Shown: positions 52,129-61,762, counted from the stretch's first letter. The stretch: 64,000 bases of DNA from Paenibacillus wynnii (GCF_000757885.1 NZ_JQCR01000003.1:1240001-1304000); one strand, 5' to 3'. Notes: generated by a model not told the origin, from the letters alone. Translations and numbers: made by a program.

Positions 52129-55100
52129 TTAAACAGCTCCAGCTTGTTCATCTTGTTTACTGTCCAGCAATTCTGCGCATTTTTTCTCCAGTCGCTGCTG
52201 CAACTCCACTTTTTTACGAGCTAAATCCTGTAAACGCTCTTCATGAAGCCCCAGACTGTGTGCATACGTTTTGACCCGGATTTTGATCGAACCACTCGGC
52301 TTATTCGCATCAATATCATGTAACGTTAAGTACGGGGTCTCAGCGGCTGAGATCATCGAGTCGATTAACCCATAGGTAGGGGCATCATGTCCGCATTTGA
52401 AGCTGGACAAGTCCAACACCGCCACATTGGGGTGGCGTGCAGCGAACTTGGCCGCCCAGACTTTTTGAGCGCTGTTAGAACTGAAGTTTTCCGGCCACAC
52501 ATCTCCAATTTCATGTACGTGCTTCACTCGTCCGCTCTTTAGATCTTCACTAAAAAATCGGAGCAGCCACTCCTCGTCCTTGGGAATAGATCTCATGGAC
52601 AAAATGGGGTAGCCGAGCACCTGAAATTCTTCAAGCACGCCATGATTCAACCCCGGATCTGAATGGTAAGGACGTCCGATCATTAGAATGGCAAGGCGGC
52701 TTTCCTGCTCGACCTGCTCCAGAATTACCCGCCCTTTCTCTTGCATCTCCTTATCCATCCAATCCATGGCCTTCCAACCCTGCTCTATGGCAAAATCACT
52801 CTCATCTTTTGTGATCTGTAAATGTTCTTCAAATGCCTCATACAACTGCTGCTTCATCATATTAGGTTCCGCGAAAGTAACGGCTGGATCCAGATATACG
52901 ATCCCTTTGGTCTCAAAGAAATCCACTTCTTTGGTAAAGGCGGCTTTGATCACTTTTGGAGTACCCGCCACAATGGGGCAACTGGTTGAATCACTTACAT
53001 TTTCGAGGTGAGTCGGAATATGAGTAAGGCACGGAAAGAAAATGTAATCCAACGATTCTTTCTCATGACACTTGAACAACAGATTGTGCACATGAGCCTG
53101 AGCCGCTTTGGAAGGGTAACAAGGATCAATAGAGCCGTATTTACCGCCTTCCTGCCACATTTCCTCACTCGTATAATCGCTAAAGACAATATTTCGCTCA
53201 TCGATACCCAATGATTCGAAATAGGTCCGCCAAAAGGGCGCGGTCGACCATATGTTAAGGACCCGGGGAATACCAATACGAATCCGACTGCGCCGCTTTA
53301 TTGCCTCCGGGGAAGAATGTTCAAACTGTCGCTGATTACGCCGACTCCCAAACCCAAACCAACCACGTTTCAACCTGACATCATTCCTTAACAACTCCTG
53401 TTTGGGAAGAGGTTCTACTTCATAAAAGTGTTGAAACAAACGGCGAGCCTCATACTCAACTAGATTGGGATAGTTTCTTTTCAAAACTTGGCGCTGCTTT
53501 GTTAATTTAACGACCGACTCCTTGTCTTCAACCGTCCCCCTTTCGCAGGAGAAACCGGAAATGTATCGGGCGGTTTGACCGTCCGGCGTTTCTGAATCAA
53601 TAAAGGTACGACTGCAATGGTTAGGACAGAACTGGCAACGGGTCGACTCGTCGTTACGGCTTATATAACGAAGATCTATAGCGGCATTCAGCCCTAAAAA
53701 CGTGGAGTACCCTCGACGATTTACTACACGTAACGTTTCCAAAGCCGCACCGATCGCACCCGCTTCTCCCGAATGGGGATGGACATATACTTCGGCATCG
53801 GGAACCCGTTGTTTTATATAATCCACCTGTGCCTTCACCGCAGCCAAGTTATACTGGGTTCCTCCTTGTAGAACAAACTTACGGCCAAATTCAGCCATAC
53901 GCGGAATCTGCACTACATATTGCCATACGTTTTTCGGTAGAACGAGAGCAATCCCAGCGAGTAATTCCTCTTTGGTATATCCTTCTTTCTGAAAATTCAC
54001 CCGATCCGCATCTAGAAATACGGCACATCCATAAGAAAAATTCGGGCTCAACTCCGCACTGAAAGCTGTATCCGCATACTCTTGAACCGGAATACCAAAT
54101 TGATCCGCCATCGCCTGCAGCAGCATCCCGTTCCCAGCTGAACATTGATTGGACAGCTTAAAATTACGGATATCCCTGTTCTTTAGAAACAGGACCTTAA
54201 TGTCCTGTCCCCCAATGTCACAGATCACATCAATGTCACCGAATTGGTGAACGGCACTCATCATATGCGCTACGGTCTCCACGATGTTCACGTCAGCCTT
54301 TAACGTTTTCCCCAAAACATCTGCAGCATACCCCGTGGCTCCAAAGCCGATTATTTCTACATCAGCATCCTTCAGCTTATCTCGCATCCGCGATAATATT
54401 TCTTTAGTATCTTCAATAGGATTCCCTTTGGAAAGCTGATATTCTTTCAAAAGGATCTCTCCTCGATCATCCATCAGCACGGCTTTAGATGAAGTCGAAC
54501 CGCCGTCAAGACCGATCACTGCTCTTACCTTTTGCCCTGAAGTGAAGCTTGTCGGCTTAAAATTAGGAATGCTATATTTCCGGCGAAATTGCACCCGTTC
54601 ATCTTCGTTAACAACCAAAGGCGGGCCCGCTTTTTCACTCAGTTTAGCTTTCCGTCCGCCAATGATAAATTCCTTCAGACCCTGTAATCCCAGATATAAA
54701 CCGACATCTCTAGATTCTTGCAGTCCATAAAGGACTGCTCCATAGGCTGCATAATACTGCGAATGGTCTGGAACAAAAATCAGTTCATCGATGGATTTAT
54801 CTTTCGGATAATCGTATCCGCGTTCCTGCCAAGTCTGTGGGATCCGCTTCCTCCAGCATTCCTGCAGGACGGTCAAGTAGGTATTCGGACCGCCCAGCAA
54901 GAGAACACTGTGCCGCAGCGTATTCCCTCGAGTAAGAACGGAAAGATTCTGCATAACGATAGCATCCGCCAGTGAGCATATGATTTCTGTAGATGGCACA
55001 CCGCTTTTAACGAGATTCACAATATCTGTCTCAGCAAATACCCCGCACTTTGCAGCCACATGATGTAATTTCGAATCATCAAAGTGAAGCTCACCCACAT

Positions 55101-55587
55101 GATCAGCAGGTATGCCCACTTTGATCATACACTTGTCGATCATAGCCCCGGTACCTGACGCACATTTGTCATTCATTGAGGTAAGGATTTGCTTTTGTCC
55201 TGTTTCCTCATTTTCCTTAAATATAATAATCTTGGCATCCTGTCCTCCAAGTTCAATAACACTTCCAACATCAGGATGAAGATGTTCAACGGCCATCGTA
55301 ACCGCATTGACTTCCTGTATACATTTCGCTCCGATATGTGGAGCAATAGGACCGCTGCCTGAGCCTGTTGCAAACACACGGACATTTTCTTGTTGTATGT
55401 CCGGAAACTCATTAGCAACAGCAACTAACATTTCCAATACCTTTTCCGCCTGCTTCGTATGATGGCGCTGATAATCCGACCAAAGGATTTGCCTGGTTTC
55501 TGGACTCACTACAGTAACCTTGACGGTCGTCGAGCCAACATCAACGCCAATAACTAGACCATCCTGACCTTGGATTAATTGATGCAT
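52129..55587 (-). CDS. Tandem acyl-CoA dehydratase activase (two ASKHA ATPase domains plus DUF2229-like region)
   Basis: The 1152-residue protein has two BadF/HgdC-type ATPase units. Unit 1 (about 10-330) has GVDVGSTTVKVTV, ELGGQDAKIIIF, cluster cysteines in NDKCASGTG and AAKCGVFAETD. Unit 2 (about 355-630) repeats GLDGGSTSSKAVL, DIGGQDIKVLFL, NQCSAGNGM and YGCAVFLDAD. Canonical activases are homodimers that share a [4Fe-4S] cluster. Here both halves could make one cluster in a single chain. The rest has CQFCPNHCSR (about residue 650) and DUF2229-like segments. AAGGAG precedes the ATG. The ATPases probably drive electrons into the partner gene product encoded downstream. Confidence 0.85.
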   Translation of the reverse strand: MHQLIQGQDGLVIGVDVGSTTVKVTVVSPETRQILWSDYQRHHTKQAEKVLEMLVAVANEFPDIQQENVRVFATGSGSGPIAPHIGAKCIQEVNAVTMAVEHLHPDVGSVIELGGQDAKIIIFKENEETGQKQILTSMNDKCASGTGAMIDKCMIKVGIPADHVGELHFDDSKLHHVAAKCGVFAETDIVNLVKSGVPSTEIICSLADAIVMQNLSVLTRGNTLRHSVLLLGGPNTYLTVLQECWRKRIPQTWQERGYDYPKDKSIDELIFVPDHSQYYAAYGAVLYGLQESRDVGLYLGLQGLKEFIIGGRKAKLSEKAGPPLVVNEDERVQFRRKYSIPNFKPTSFTSGQKVRAVIGLDGGSTSSKAVLMDDRGEILLKEYQLSKGNPIEDTKEILSRMRDKLKDADVEIIGFGATGYAADVLGKTLKADVNIVETVAHMMSAVHQFGDIDVICDIGGQDIKVLFLKNRDIRNFKLSNQCSAGNGMLLQAMADQFGIPVQEYADTAFSAELSPNFSYGCAVFLDADRVNFQKEGYTKEELLAGIALVLPKNVWQYVVQIPRMAEFGRKFVLQGGTQYNLAAVKAQVDYIKQRVPDAEVYVHPHSGEAGAIGAALETLRVVNRRGYSTFLGLNAAIDLRYISRNDESTRCQFCPNHCSRTFIDSETPDGQTARYISGFSCERGTVEDKESVVKLTKQRQVLKRNYPNLVEYEARRLFQHFYEVEPLPKQELLRNDVRLKRGWFGFGSRRNQRQFEHSSPEAIKRRSRIRIGIPRVLNIWSTAPFWRTYFESLGIDERNIVFSDYTSEEMWQEGGKYGSIDPCYPSKAAQAHVHNLLFKCHEKESLDYIFFPCLTHIPTHLENVSDSTSCPIVAGTPKVIKAAFTKEVDFFETKGIVYLDPAVTFAEPNMMKQQLYEAFEEHLQITKDESDFAIEQGWKAMDWMDKEMQEKGRVILEQVEQESRLAILMIGRPYHSDPGLNHGVLEEFQVLGYPILSMRSIPKDEEWLLRFFSEDLKSGRVKHVHEIGDVWPENFSSNSAQKVWAAKFAARHPNVAVLDLSSFKCGHDAPTYGLIDSMISAAETPYLTLHDIDANKPSGSIKIRVKTYAHSLGLHEERLQDLARKKVELQQRLEKKCAELLDSKQDEQAGAV

Positions 55588-55651
55588 ATCATTACTCCTT
55601 ATTCCAATTCAATACCACTTAGCTTAGACATAAATTGCCTTTTTTATCAAA

Positions 55652-55707
55652 AAAAATCGCTCTTTATAAATGGTTGCTTAACACACCATTTACGAAGAGC
55701 GATTTTT
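55652..55707. terminator. Bidirectional terminator between pdhD and the activase gene
   Basis: AAAAATCGCTCTT (55652-55664) pairs with AAGAGCGATTTTT (55695-55707), with an inner AAATGG/CCATTT pair. T-rich ends occur in both directions. It ends the pyruvate dehydrogenase operon on the minus strand. Confidence 0.85.
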
Positions 55708-55742
55708 ACTTTATATAACAAAAGAAGCGTAAGGAGATTTAA

Positions 55743-57155
55743 TTATTTCAATACATGAATGGGATGACCTTCAACCAGTTCAGCGGCTTCCATAACGATT
55801 TCACCAAGGGTTGGATGCGCATGGATAGTCAAAGCGATATCCTCAAGCGTTGCGCCCATTTCAATGGCGAGACCCAGTTCAGCGATAAGGTTAGATGCTT
55901 CGATACCGACGATTTGTGCACCGAGGACCAGATTGTTCTCTTCATTGGCAACAAGTCGGATAAAGCCTTCTGCGTTGTTCAAAGAAAGTGCACGGCCATT
56001 TCCGGCGAACGGGAATTTGCCGCTCTTCACTTTGTAGCCTTTGTCCTTCGCTTCTTTTTCTGTCAGGCCAACGCTGGAGCATTCAGGATCAGTGAACACA
56101 ACAGCCGGGATGACTTTGTAGTCAACAACGGATTTATGTCCTGCGATTGCTTCTGCTGCGATTTTGCCTTCATAGGAAGCTTTATGCGCCAATGCCAGAC
56201 CAGGAACTATATCCCCAATTGCGAAGATGTTAGGAATACTCGTACGTCCTTGATGGTCAACCTTAACCAAACCGCGTTCATCCAGCTCAAGACCGATCAG
56301 ATCCAGACCCAGTTCACCGTCCGTGTTCGGACGACGGCCTACGGTAACAAGCAGGTATTCCGCTGTAACTTCTTTGGCTTCGCCGCCAACAGAGTACTTC
56401 ACGGTAACTTCCTTGTCATTCTGATCAGCACTCTCCGCTTTGGCATTGGTTACGATTTCGATGCCTGTCTTCGCCATATTCTTGGCAACCAGACGAGTCA
56501 TATCCTTATCGAATCCAGGCAGAACGGTGTCCATGCCTTCGATGATGGTAACTTTAGTACCGAATTTGGAATACATTTGACCAAGCTCAGCACCGATATA
56601 TCCACCGCCGATAACGATCATGCTCTTCGGAATTTCCGGAAGCTCCAGCGCTTCGGTTGAGGACAGAATACGTCCACCGAATGGGAAAGGCTTCAGCTCA
56701 ATCGGGCGGGAACCTGTAGCAATGATGCAGTGTTTGAAACGATAACGCGGAGATTCGTGGTCATTGAACACACGAGCTTCCGTGTCACTGATGAACATGC
56801 ATTCACCGGTAAATACTTCAACCTTATTACCTTTCAAGAGTCCAGCCACACCGCCGGTCAATTTCTTGACAACGCTGTTCTTAAATTCTTGAGTTTTGCT
56901 GAAATCCACTTTGACGTTCTCGGCAGAAATACCGAAAGCTTCGCCGTGTTGAGCGGATTCATATTGATGCGCTGCAGAAATCAACGCTTTGGATGGAATA
57001 CAGCCGCGGTTCAAACATACACCGCCGACAACTCCCTTATCTACGATCAGAACTTTCTGGCCCAGCTGAGCAGCACGAATGGCCGCTACATATCCACCGG
57101 GACCTGCACCAATTACCAATGTATCAATATCGAGTGAAGCGTCTCCCACTACCAT
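55743..57155 (-). CDS. pdhD: Dihydrolipoamide dehydrogenase (E3)
   Basis: The 470-residue flavoprotein reoxidises dihydrolipoyl groups of E2 with NAD. Marks are the FAD fold VIGAGPGGYVAAIRAAQLGQ, the redox disulfide GGVCLNRGCIPSK, the NAD fold VIGGGYIGAELGQMY, and the C-terminal catalytic HAHPTLGEIV with the His-Glu pair. It is the last gene of the pdh operon, three bases after the E2 gene. Family length is normal. It acts in the cytoplasm and may serve other 2-oxoacid complexes too. Confidence 0.97.
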   Translation of the reverse strand: MVVGDASLDIDTLVIGAGPGGYVAAIRAAQLGQKVLIVDKGVVGGVCLNRGCIPSKALISAAHQYESAQHGEAFGISAENVKVDFSKTQEFKNSVVKKLTGGVAGLLKGNKVEVFTGECMFISDTEARVFNDHESPRYRFKHCIIATGSRPIELKPFPFGGRILSSTEALELPEIPKSMIVIGGGYIGAELGQMYSKFGTKVTIIEGMDTVLPGFDKDMTRLVAKNMAKTGIEIVTNAKAESADQNDKEVTVKYSVGGEAKEVTAEYLLVTVGRRPNTDGELGLDLIGLELDERGLVKVDHQGRTSIPNIFAIGDIVPGLALAHKASYEGKIAAEAIAGHKSVVDYKVIPAVVFTDPECSSVGLTEKEAKDKGYKVKSGKFPFAGNGRALSLNNAEGFIRLVANEENNLVLGAQIVGIEASNLIAELGLAIEMGATLEDIALTIHAHPTLGEIVMEAAELVEGHPIHVLK

Positions 57156-57158
57156 TAA

Positions 57159-58490
57159 TTACACCTCCATAACTAGCATATCAGGGTTAGCAAGCAGCGT
57201 CTTAATGTAATTCATGAAGTTCTGTGCTGTTGCTCCATCAATAATACGGTGATCAAAACTCAGGGAAAGTGCCATAACAGGTGCCGCTGTAATCTCACCG
57301 TTCTTAACAACCGGTTTTTCAGTAATGCGGCCTGTTCCGAGGATAGCCACTTCCGGGAAGTTAATGATTGGTGTGAAGAACATGCCGCCAGCAGATCCAA
57401 TGTTACTAATAGAAATGGTGCTGCCTTTCATTTCGTTCGGCGCCAGTTTACCTTCGCGTCCACGTAGTGCGAGGTCGCTGATGCTGCTTGCAATCATCCA
57501 GATGCTCTTACGGTCAGCATCCTTAATAACCGGAACGATCAAGCCGTTGTCTGTATCTGTTGCAATACCTATGTTGTAATACTTCTTGTATACAATTTCA
57601 TTGGTCTCTTCATCAATCATAGCGTTAAGCGCCGGGAATTGACGGGAAGCCGCAACCAGTGCTTTGACGATGAACGGAAGGTAAGTTACCTTCACGCCTT
57701 TTTTCTCAGCGACAGGTTTCATACGAGCTCGGAATGCTACCAGCTCAGTTACATCAACTTCATCCATAATCGTTACATGCGGTGCAGTGTAAGCCGATTT
57801 AACCATTGCGTTGGCAATCGCTTTACGAATACCTTTGAAGGGCACGCGTTCTTCTTCAAGGCTTACATTACCTGCAGCAACGGTTGCTGGAGCTGCCGCT
57901 TTCGCTGCTGTCGGAGCTTCCGTTGCTGCTTCGACTGCTGGTGCTGCTGCCGGAGCGTTTCCGCCGCTCATGAAGGCTTCGATATCCTCACGGGTAATCT
58001 TGCCACCCTTGCCGGTTCCATTGACATTAGAGATGTCCACATTTTGCTCGCGGGCAAATTTACGCACACTAGGTGTAGCCAGAATATCACGGTCTGGAGC
58101 TGGTACAGCGGCAGCAACTGCTCCGCCTTCCCGAGCCGCAACAGGACTAGTTGCCGCAGGGGAAGTTGTTGTATCTGCACTACCTTTTGCTGCATCCGCT
58201 TCTTGAGATCCATGAGCATCAGCTGGAGCTTCCTGTTCAGGAACGTCACCTTCTGCATCAATGATCGCTACAACTTCACCGACACGGCACACTTGTCCGT
58301 CCTTAGTAAATACTTCAAGTACAGTACCATTAACGGGACAAGGTACTTCTACTACTGCTTTGTCATTCTGTACTTCCATAACTATATCGTCATCAGTTAC
58401 TTTGTCGCCGGCCTTAATATGCATTTTGATAATTTCGCCTTCATGCAGGCCTTCGCCCAGTTCAGGGAACCGGTACTCAAATTTTGCCAC
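57159..58490 (-). CDS. pdhC: Dihydrolipoamide acetyltransferase (E2 of pyruvate dehydrogenase)
   Basis: The 443-residue E2 has one lipoyl domain with the modified lysine in VQNDKAVVEVP (about Lys45), an Ala/Pro-rich linker, an E3-binding domain (TPSVRKFAREQNVDISNVNG, then GKITREDIEAF), a second Ala-rich linker, and the catalytic core with SLSFDHRIIDGATAQ at the end. It forms the core of the complex and transfers acetyl groups to CoA. Translation starts at GTG 58490 after AGGAGG. The gene follows the E1 beta gene by 40 bases. Confidence 0.97.
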   Translation of the reverse strand: MAKFEYRFPELGEGLHEGEIIKMHIKAGDKVTDDDIVMEVQNDKAVVEVPCPVNGTVLEVFTKDGQVCRVGEVVAIIDAEGDVPEQEAPADAHGSQEADAAKGSADTTTSPAATSPVAAREGGAVAAAVPAPDRDILATPSVRKFAREQNVDISNVNGTGKGGKITREDIEAFMSGGNAPAAAPAVEAATEAPTAAKAAAPATVAAGNVSLEEERVPFKGIRKAIANAMVKSAYTAPHVTIMDEVDVTELVAFRARMKPVAEKKGVKVTYLPFIVKALVAASRQFPALNAMIDEETNEIVYKKYYNIGIATDTDNGLIVPVIKDADRKSIWMIASSISDLALRGREGKLAPNEMKGSTISISNIGSAGGMFFTPIINFPEVAILGTGRITEKPVVKNGEITAAPVMALSLSFDHRIIDGATAQNFMNYIKTLLANPDMLVMEV

Positions 58491-58530
58491 TTCGAAAACC
58501 TCCTAATGGAAATTAGTGCTGTAATCCTAT

Positions 58531-59508
58531 TTAAAAATCCAGAACTTTCTTCACGCCTGCAATAATACGTGCAGGGTTAGGCAGCCATGTATCTTCGATT
58601 TGTGCAAATGGATATATGGTATCAGGACCTGCAATACGAAGCACCGGCGCTTCCAGATGGAGAATGCCTTTTTCGTTGATTTGTGCGATAACCTCAGCGG
58701 CTACGCCCGCACTCTTCTGTGCTTCCTGTAGAACGATAACACGATTGGTCTTCTTCACGGATTCCATAACGGTATCGATATCAATCGGACTGACTGTACG
58801 CAGATCAATAACTTCTACCTTAATGCCTTCCTTCTCAAGCTGTTCGGCCGCTTTGACAGCAGTATGTACCATCAGGCCGTAAGTTACGATGGTTACGTCT
58901 GAACCTTCACGAACTACATTCGCTTTACCCAGCTCAACCGTGTACTCACCTTCCGGCACTTCTGCACGGAATGCATGATATAGATTCAAATGCTCCATGA
59001 AAAATACCGGATCATTGTCGCGAATGGATGCAATAAGAAGTCCTTTAGCATCGTAAGGATTGGATGGGATAACTACTTTAATACCAGGGCTCTGAGCAAT
59101 CAAGCCTTCCAAAGAATCGGTGTGAAGTTCTGCCGCTTTAACACCACCGCCAAATGGAGTACGGAATACGATTGGTGCATTATATTTACCACCAGAGCGC
59201 CAACGCATGCGTGCCGCCTGAATAACAATTTGATCTAATGCTTCAAAGATAAAACCAATGAACTGTATTTCAGCAATTGGACGGAAGCCCTGTATGCCAA
59301 GACCAACAGCCAAACCACCGATAGCAGACTCCGCAAGTGGTGTATCAAATACGCGATCTTCTCCAAAATCCTTTTGCAGTCCTTCCGTAACACGGAAAAC
59401 ACCACCTACATTACCAACATCCTCTCCGAAGATAAGGACGTTAGGGTCACGATTCAGTTCAACGCGCATGGCGTCGCGGATCGCTTCTTTCATATTCATT
59501 TGTGCCAT
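58531..59508 (-). CDS. pdhB: Pyruvate dehydrogenase E1 component, beta subunit
   Basis: The 325-residue subunit forms the E1 heterotetramer with PdhA. Typical segments are FGEDVGNVGGVFRVTEGLQ, the DTPLAESAIGGLAVGLGIQG stretch of transketolase-like PYR domains, VVIPSNPYDAKGLL, and the C-terminal transketolase region TIVTYGLMVHTAVKAAEQL with VEVIDLRTVSPIDID. It follows pdhA by 15 bases. AAGGGGGA precedes the ATG. Confidence 0.97.
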   Translation of the reverse strand: MAQMNMKEAIRDAMRVELNRDPNVLIFGEDVGNVGGVFRVTEGLQKDFGEDRVFDTPLAESAIGGLAVGLGIQGFRPIAEIQFIGFIFEALDQIVIQAARMRWRSGGKYNAPIVFRTPFGGGVKAAELHTDSLEGLIAQSPGIKVVIPSNPYDAKGLLIASIRDNDPVFFMEHLNLYHAFRAEVPEGEYTVELGKANVVREGSDVTIVTYGLMVHTAVKAAEQLEKEGIKVEVIDLRTVSPIDIDTVMESVKKTNRVIVLQEAQKSAGVAAEVIAQINEKGILHLEAPVLRIAGPDTIYPFAQIEDTWLPNPARIIAGVKKVLDF

Positions 59509-59523
59509 TGCCTGTTATCCCCC

Positions 59524-60591
59524 TTATTCAAAATCGGCTTTTTGCTCTTCCAAATGCTTAGGTGTTACTTCAAACATAGTATCGATTAATCCTGAAATAG
59601 TCATTTTTTCGGTTTGTTCTGCTTTTTTAATCTGCTCGTTAACTGTAGCTTTCGCTTCTTCTCTCACGCGCAGTGTATCTTCTTCAGTCCAAAGGCCTTT
59701 CTTCTCCAAATACTTGGCAAGACGAGCGATTGGATCCTTCTCATTCCATTGTCCTTCTTCTTCCTTAGAGCGATATTTACTGGCATCGTCTGAAAGGGAA
59801 TGTGGACGGAAACGGTAAGTTACAGCTTCAATCAGTGTTGCGCCTTCACCGTTACGTCCGCGTTCAGCTGCCTCTTGTACAGCGCGGATTACAGCAAAGA
59901 TGTCCATTCCGTCAACCTTGACCCCAGGGATACCGGCTGCAATGGCTTTGTGAGCAATCGATTTCGCTGCAGTCTGCTTCGCAAACGGAGTGGTGATCGC
60001 ATAACCGTTGTTTTGTACAAAGAATATAACCGGCAGTTTGAAGCGGCCTGCAAAGTTCAAGCCTTCATAGAAGTCTCCTTCGGAGGAACCTCCGTCACCT
60101 GTATAAGTAATTGCAACACTCTTTTGTTTTTTAAGTTTGAAGCCCATCGCGATACCCGTAGCATGTAGAATTTGAGCGCCAATGATGATCTGCGGCATCA
60201 ATACGTTTACACCGTCAGGTATTTGTCCACCATGTTGGTGTCCACGAGAATATAAGAATGCTTGGTATAAAGGAAGGCCGTGCCATACGAGCTGAGGAAT
60301 ATCACGATAGCCCGGGCATACGAAATCTTCTTTCTCTAGAGCAAATTCACTGCCTATCATTGTTGCTTCTTGACCGGATACCGGTGCATAGAAGCCCAGA
60401 CGGCCTTGACGGCCTAGATTTACTGCACGGTCATCCCAAGTACGGGTAAATACCATACGGTACATAATTTCTTTCAATTGATCGTCGGTAAGTGTAGGCA
60501 TTTTATCTTTATTGATAACTTCTCCATCCGGAGAAAGTACCGAAAGAGCCTCCACGTCCTCTGTATACACTTCATAAGGAACTTTACTCAT
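59524..60591 (-). CDS. pdhA: Pyruvate dehydrogenase E1 component, alpha subunit
   Basis: The 355-residue subunit binds thiamine diphosphate and decarboxylates pyruvate. The cofactor motif is GDGGSSEGDFYEGLNFAG with the closing NN in FFVQNNGYAI. The conserved phosphorylation-loop-like RFRPHSLSDDASKYRSKEE is present. I choose ATG 60591 because AGGTG is six bases upstream, and the GTG at 60600 overlaps that site. It is the first gene of pdhABCD, about 47 bases after a clear sigma-A promoter. Confidence 0.97.
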   Translation of the reverse strand: MSKVPYEVYTEDVEALSVLSPDGEVINKDKMPTLTDDQLKEIMYRMVFTRTWDDRAVNLGRQGRLGFYAPVSGQEATMIGSEFALEKEDFVCPGYRDIPQLVWHGLPLYQAFLYSRGHQHGGQIPDGVNVLMPQIIIGAQILHATGIAMGFKLKKQKSVAITYTGDGGSSEGDFYEGLNFAGRFKLPVIFFVQNNGYAITTPFAKQTAAKSIAHKAIAAGIPGVKVDGMDIFAVIRAVQEAAERGRNGEGATLIEAVTYRFRPHSLSDDASKYRSKEEEGQWNEKDPIARLAKYLEKKGLWTEEDTLRVREEAKATVNEQIKKAEQTEKMTISGLIDTMFEVTPKHLEEQKADFE

Positions 60592-60644
60592 TATCTTCAC
60601 CTCAATAAAAAAATTTGAATATCAGCTGCCTCTGTTATAGAATT

Positions 60645-60674
60645 ATTATACACCTGTTTCATATCTTTCGTCAA
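60645..60674 (-). promoter_or_regulatory. Sigma-A promoter of the pdh operon
   Basis: On the minus strand TTGACG (60669-60674) and TATAAT (60645-60650) are separated by 18 bases. The transcription start should be near 60638, giving a 5' leader of about 47 bases before the pdhA ATG. The near-perfect boxes fit strong basal expression. Confidence 0.85.
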
Positions 60675-60713
60675 AGAAATACGCATAAAATTTATACTTT
60701 CACAAATTTTGTA

Positions 60714-60745
60714 TGTATAACAGGTTTGATATATTTGTATAACAG
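60714..60745. repeat. Direct repeat upstream of the pdh promoter, candidate operator
   Basis: TGTATAACAG occurs at 60714-60723 and again at 60736-60745, 22 bases apart start to start, which is two turns of the helix. An inverted partial copy (CTGTTATAG) lies at 60632-60640, around the pdh transcription start. Sites with this arrangement look like binding sites for a dimeric regulator on one face of DNA. Confidence 0.45.
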
Positions 60746-60847
60746 ATGTGGCATATTCGCGAAAGTAAATGACATTTAACACATTTACTCCATGGATAAT
60801 TTTAACGTAATGCCGTAACTATTGCGAAATACGACAAGAAAGGTGAC

Positions 60848-61588
60848 GTGACGACATTGAGTGATCCTGTTTTTCTGAAACGTACAATAATGAAGCAAAC
60901 CCTTTGGAGCGAGCATTTACAGGAGAACCGGAAGCTCCGTATTTACCTGCCTCCGGGATACAATGAGATTCTCAGCTACCCCGTAATCTATTGCCAGGAT
61001 GGTGAGGAATTCTTTAATTTCGGCCGTATTGCCACTTTGGCAGGACGTCTAATCCTGGAAGAAGATATCGAGCCGTTCATCATCGTCGGTGTTGAAGTTG
61101 ATGTCGCCGTGAGAACACAAGAGTATGCTCCATTTGGCAACAGGTTCAGGCAGTATCTGTCTTGCTTTGCCGAAGAGATTATTCCCTACATTGAACACAA
61201 TTATCCAGTACGCCGGACACCTAATGAACGCATCATTGCAGGAGATTCCCTAGGGGGAAGTGTATCGCTTCATCTAGCGCTCGCTTATCCGGCTCTCTTT
61301 CATCGAGTAATCAGTCTCTCCGGTGCATTCTACCCCGAGACTCAGGAAATACTAGCCGCAGAAACAGACCTGTCATGGCTCAATATCAACATGGTCGTCG
61401 GACTCCAGGAAACGGACTTCAAGACCGATACAGGCGTTTATGACTTTGTTGAAATGAACAGAGAAACCAAAGCATTGCTCGAAGAACGGGGTGCAACCGT
61501 ATGCTACCGTGAAAAGGACGGCAAGCATCTTTGGGGATTCTGGCAAATGGAGCTTCCAGAATCACTACTTTACTTCTTAAACCAATAA
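60848..61588 (+). CDS. Putative esterase (PF00756 family)
   Basis: The 246-residue esterase has the esterase D-like layout. The oxyanion and entry segments are LRIYLPPGYNEI and YPVIYCQDGEEFFNFGRI, the nucleophile Ser is in IIAGDSLGGSVSLHLALAYP, and the C-terminal acid and His are in VVGLQETDF and KDGKHLWGFWQ. GTG 60848 follows AAGGTGAC closely, and a TTG at 60857 is an alternative. It is divergent from the pdh operon, with a promoter region of about 250 bases between them. The substrate is unknown. Confidence 0.87.
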   Translation: MTTLSDPVFLKRTIMKQTLWSEHLQENRKLRIYLPPGYNEILSYPVIYCQDGEEFFNFGRIATLAGRLILEEDIEPFIIVGVEVDVAVRTQEYAPFGNRFRQYLSCFAEEIIPYIEHNYPVRRTPNERIIAGDSLGGSVSLHLALAYPALFHRVISLSGAFYPETQEILAAETDLSWLNINMVVGLQETDFKTDTGVYDFVEMNRETKALLEERGATVCYREKDGKHLWGFWQMELPESLLYFLNQ

Positions 61589-61700
61589 AACGTCTTTGAA
61601 CTTTAAAAAAGTGAACAACTCAGGAACTTTATGTATGCAATAATTGTTTCTACAGCCCGAGTCTAGAAAGATATTACTTAGCCCATCTCCTCGCGGAACA

Positions 61701-61734
61701 AAAGAAAGTATGAGTATATGCTTATACTTTCTTT
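61701..61734. terminator. Bidirectional terminator between esterase and phosphatase genes
   Basis: AAAGAAAGTAT (61701-61711) pairs with ATACTTTCTTT (61724-61734). T-runs flank it on the plus strand (TTTTATTTTTA), and TTTTG follows on the minus strand. Confidence 0.85.
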
Positions 61735-61762
61735 TATTTTTAAAAGAGACCATTTAAAGAAG

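Noticed and set aside
53829..54145. Short frames opposite and inside the tandem activase gene
   Set aside because: They lie inside the second ATPase unit and show no features of a gene.
55755..56660. Plus-strand frame of 301 residues opposite pdhD
   Set aside because: Antisense shadow of pdhD. No ribosome binding site and no recognisable domain.
57639..58565. Long plus-strand frame of 308 residues opposite pdhC
   Set aside because: Antisense shadow of the Ala-rich pdhC. The composition (cysteine, phenylalanine and arginine runs) is that of a reverse-read GC-biased codon pattern.
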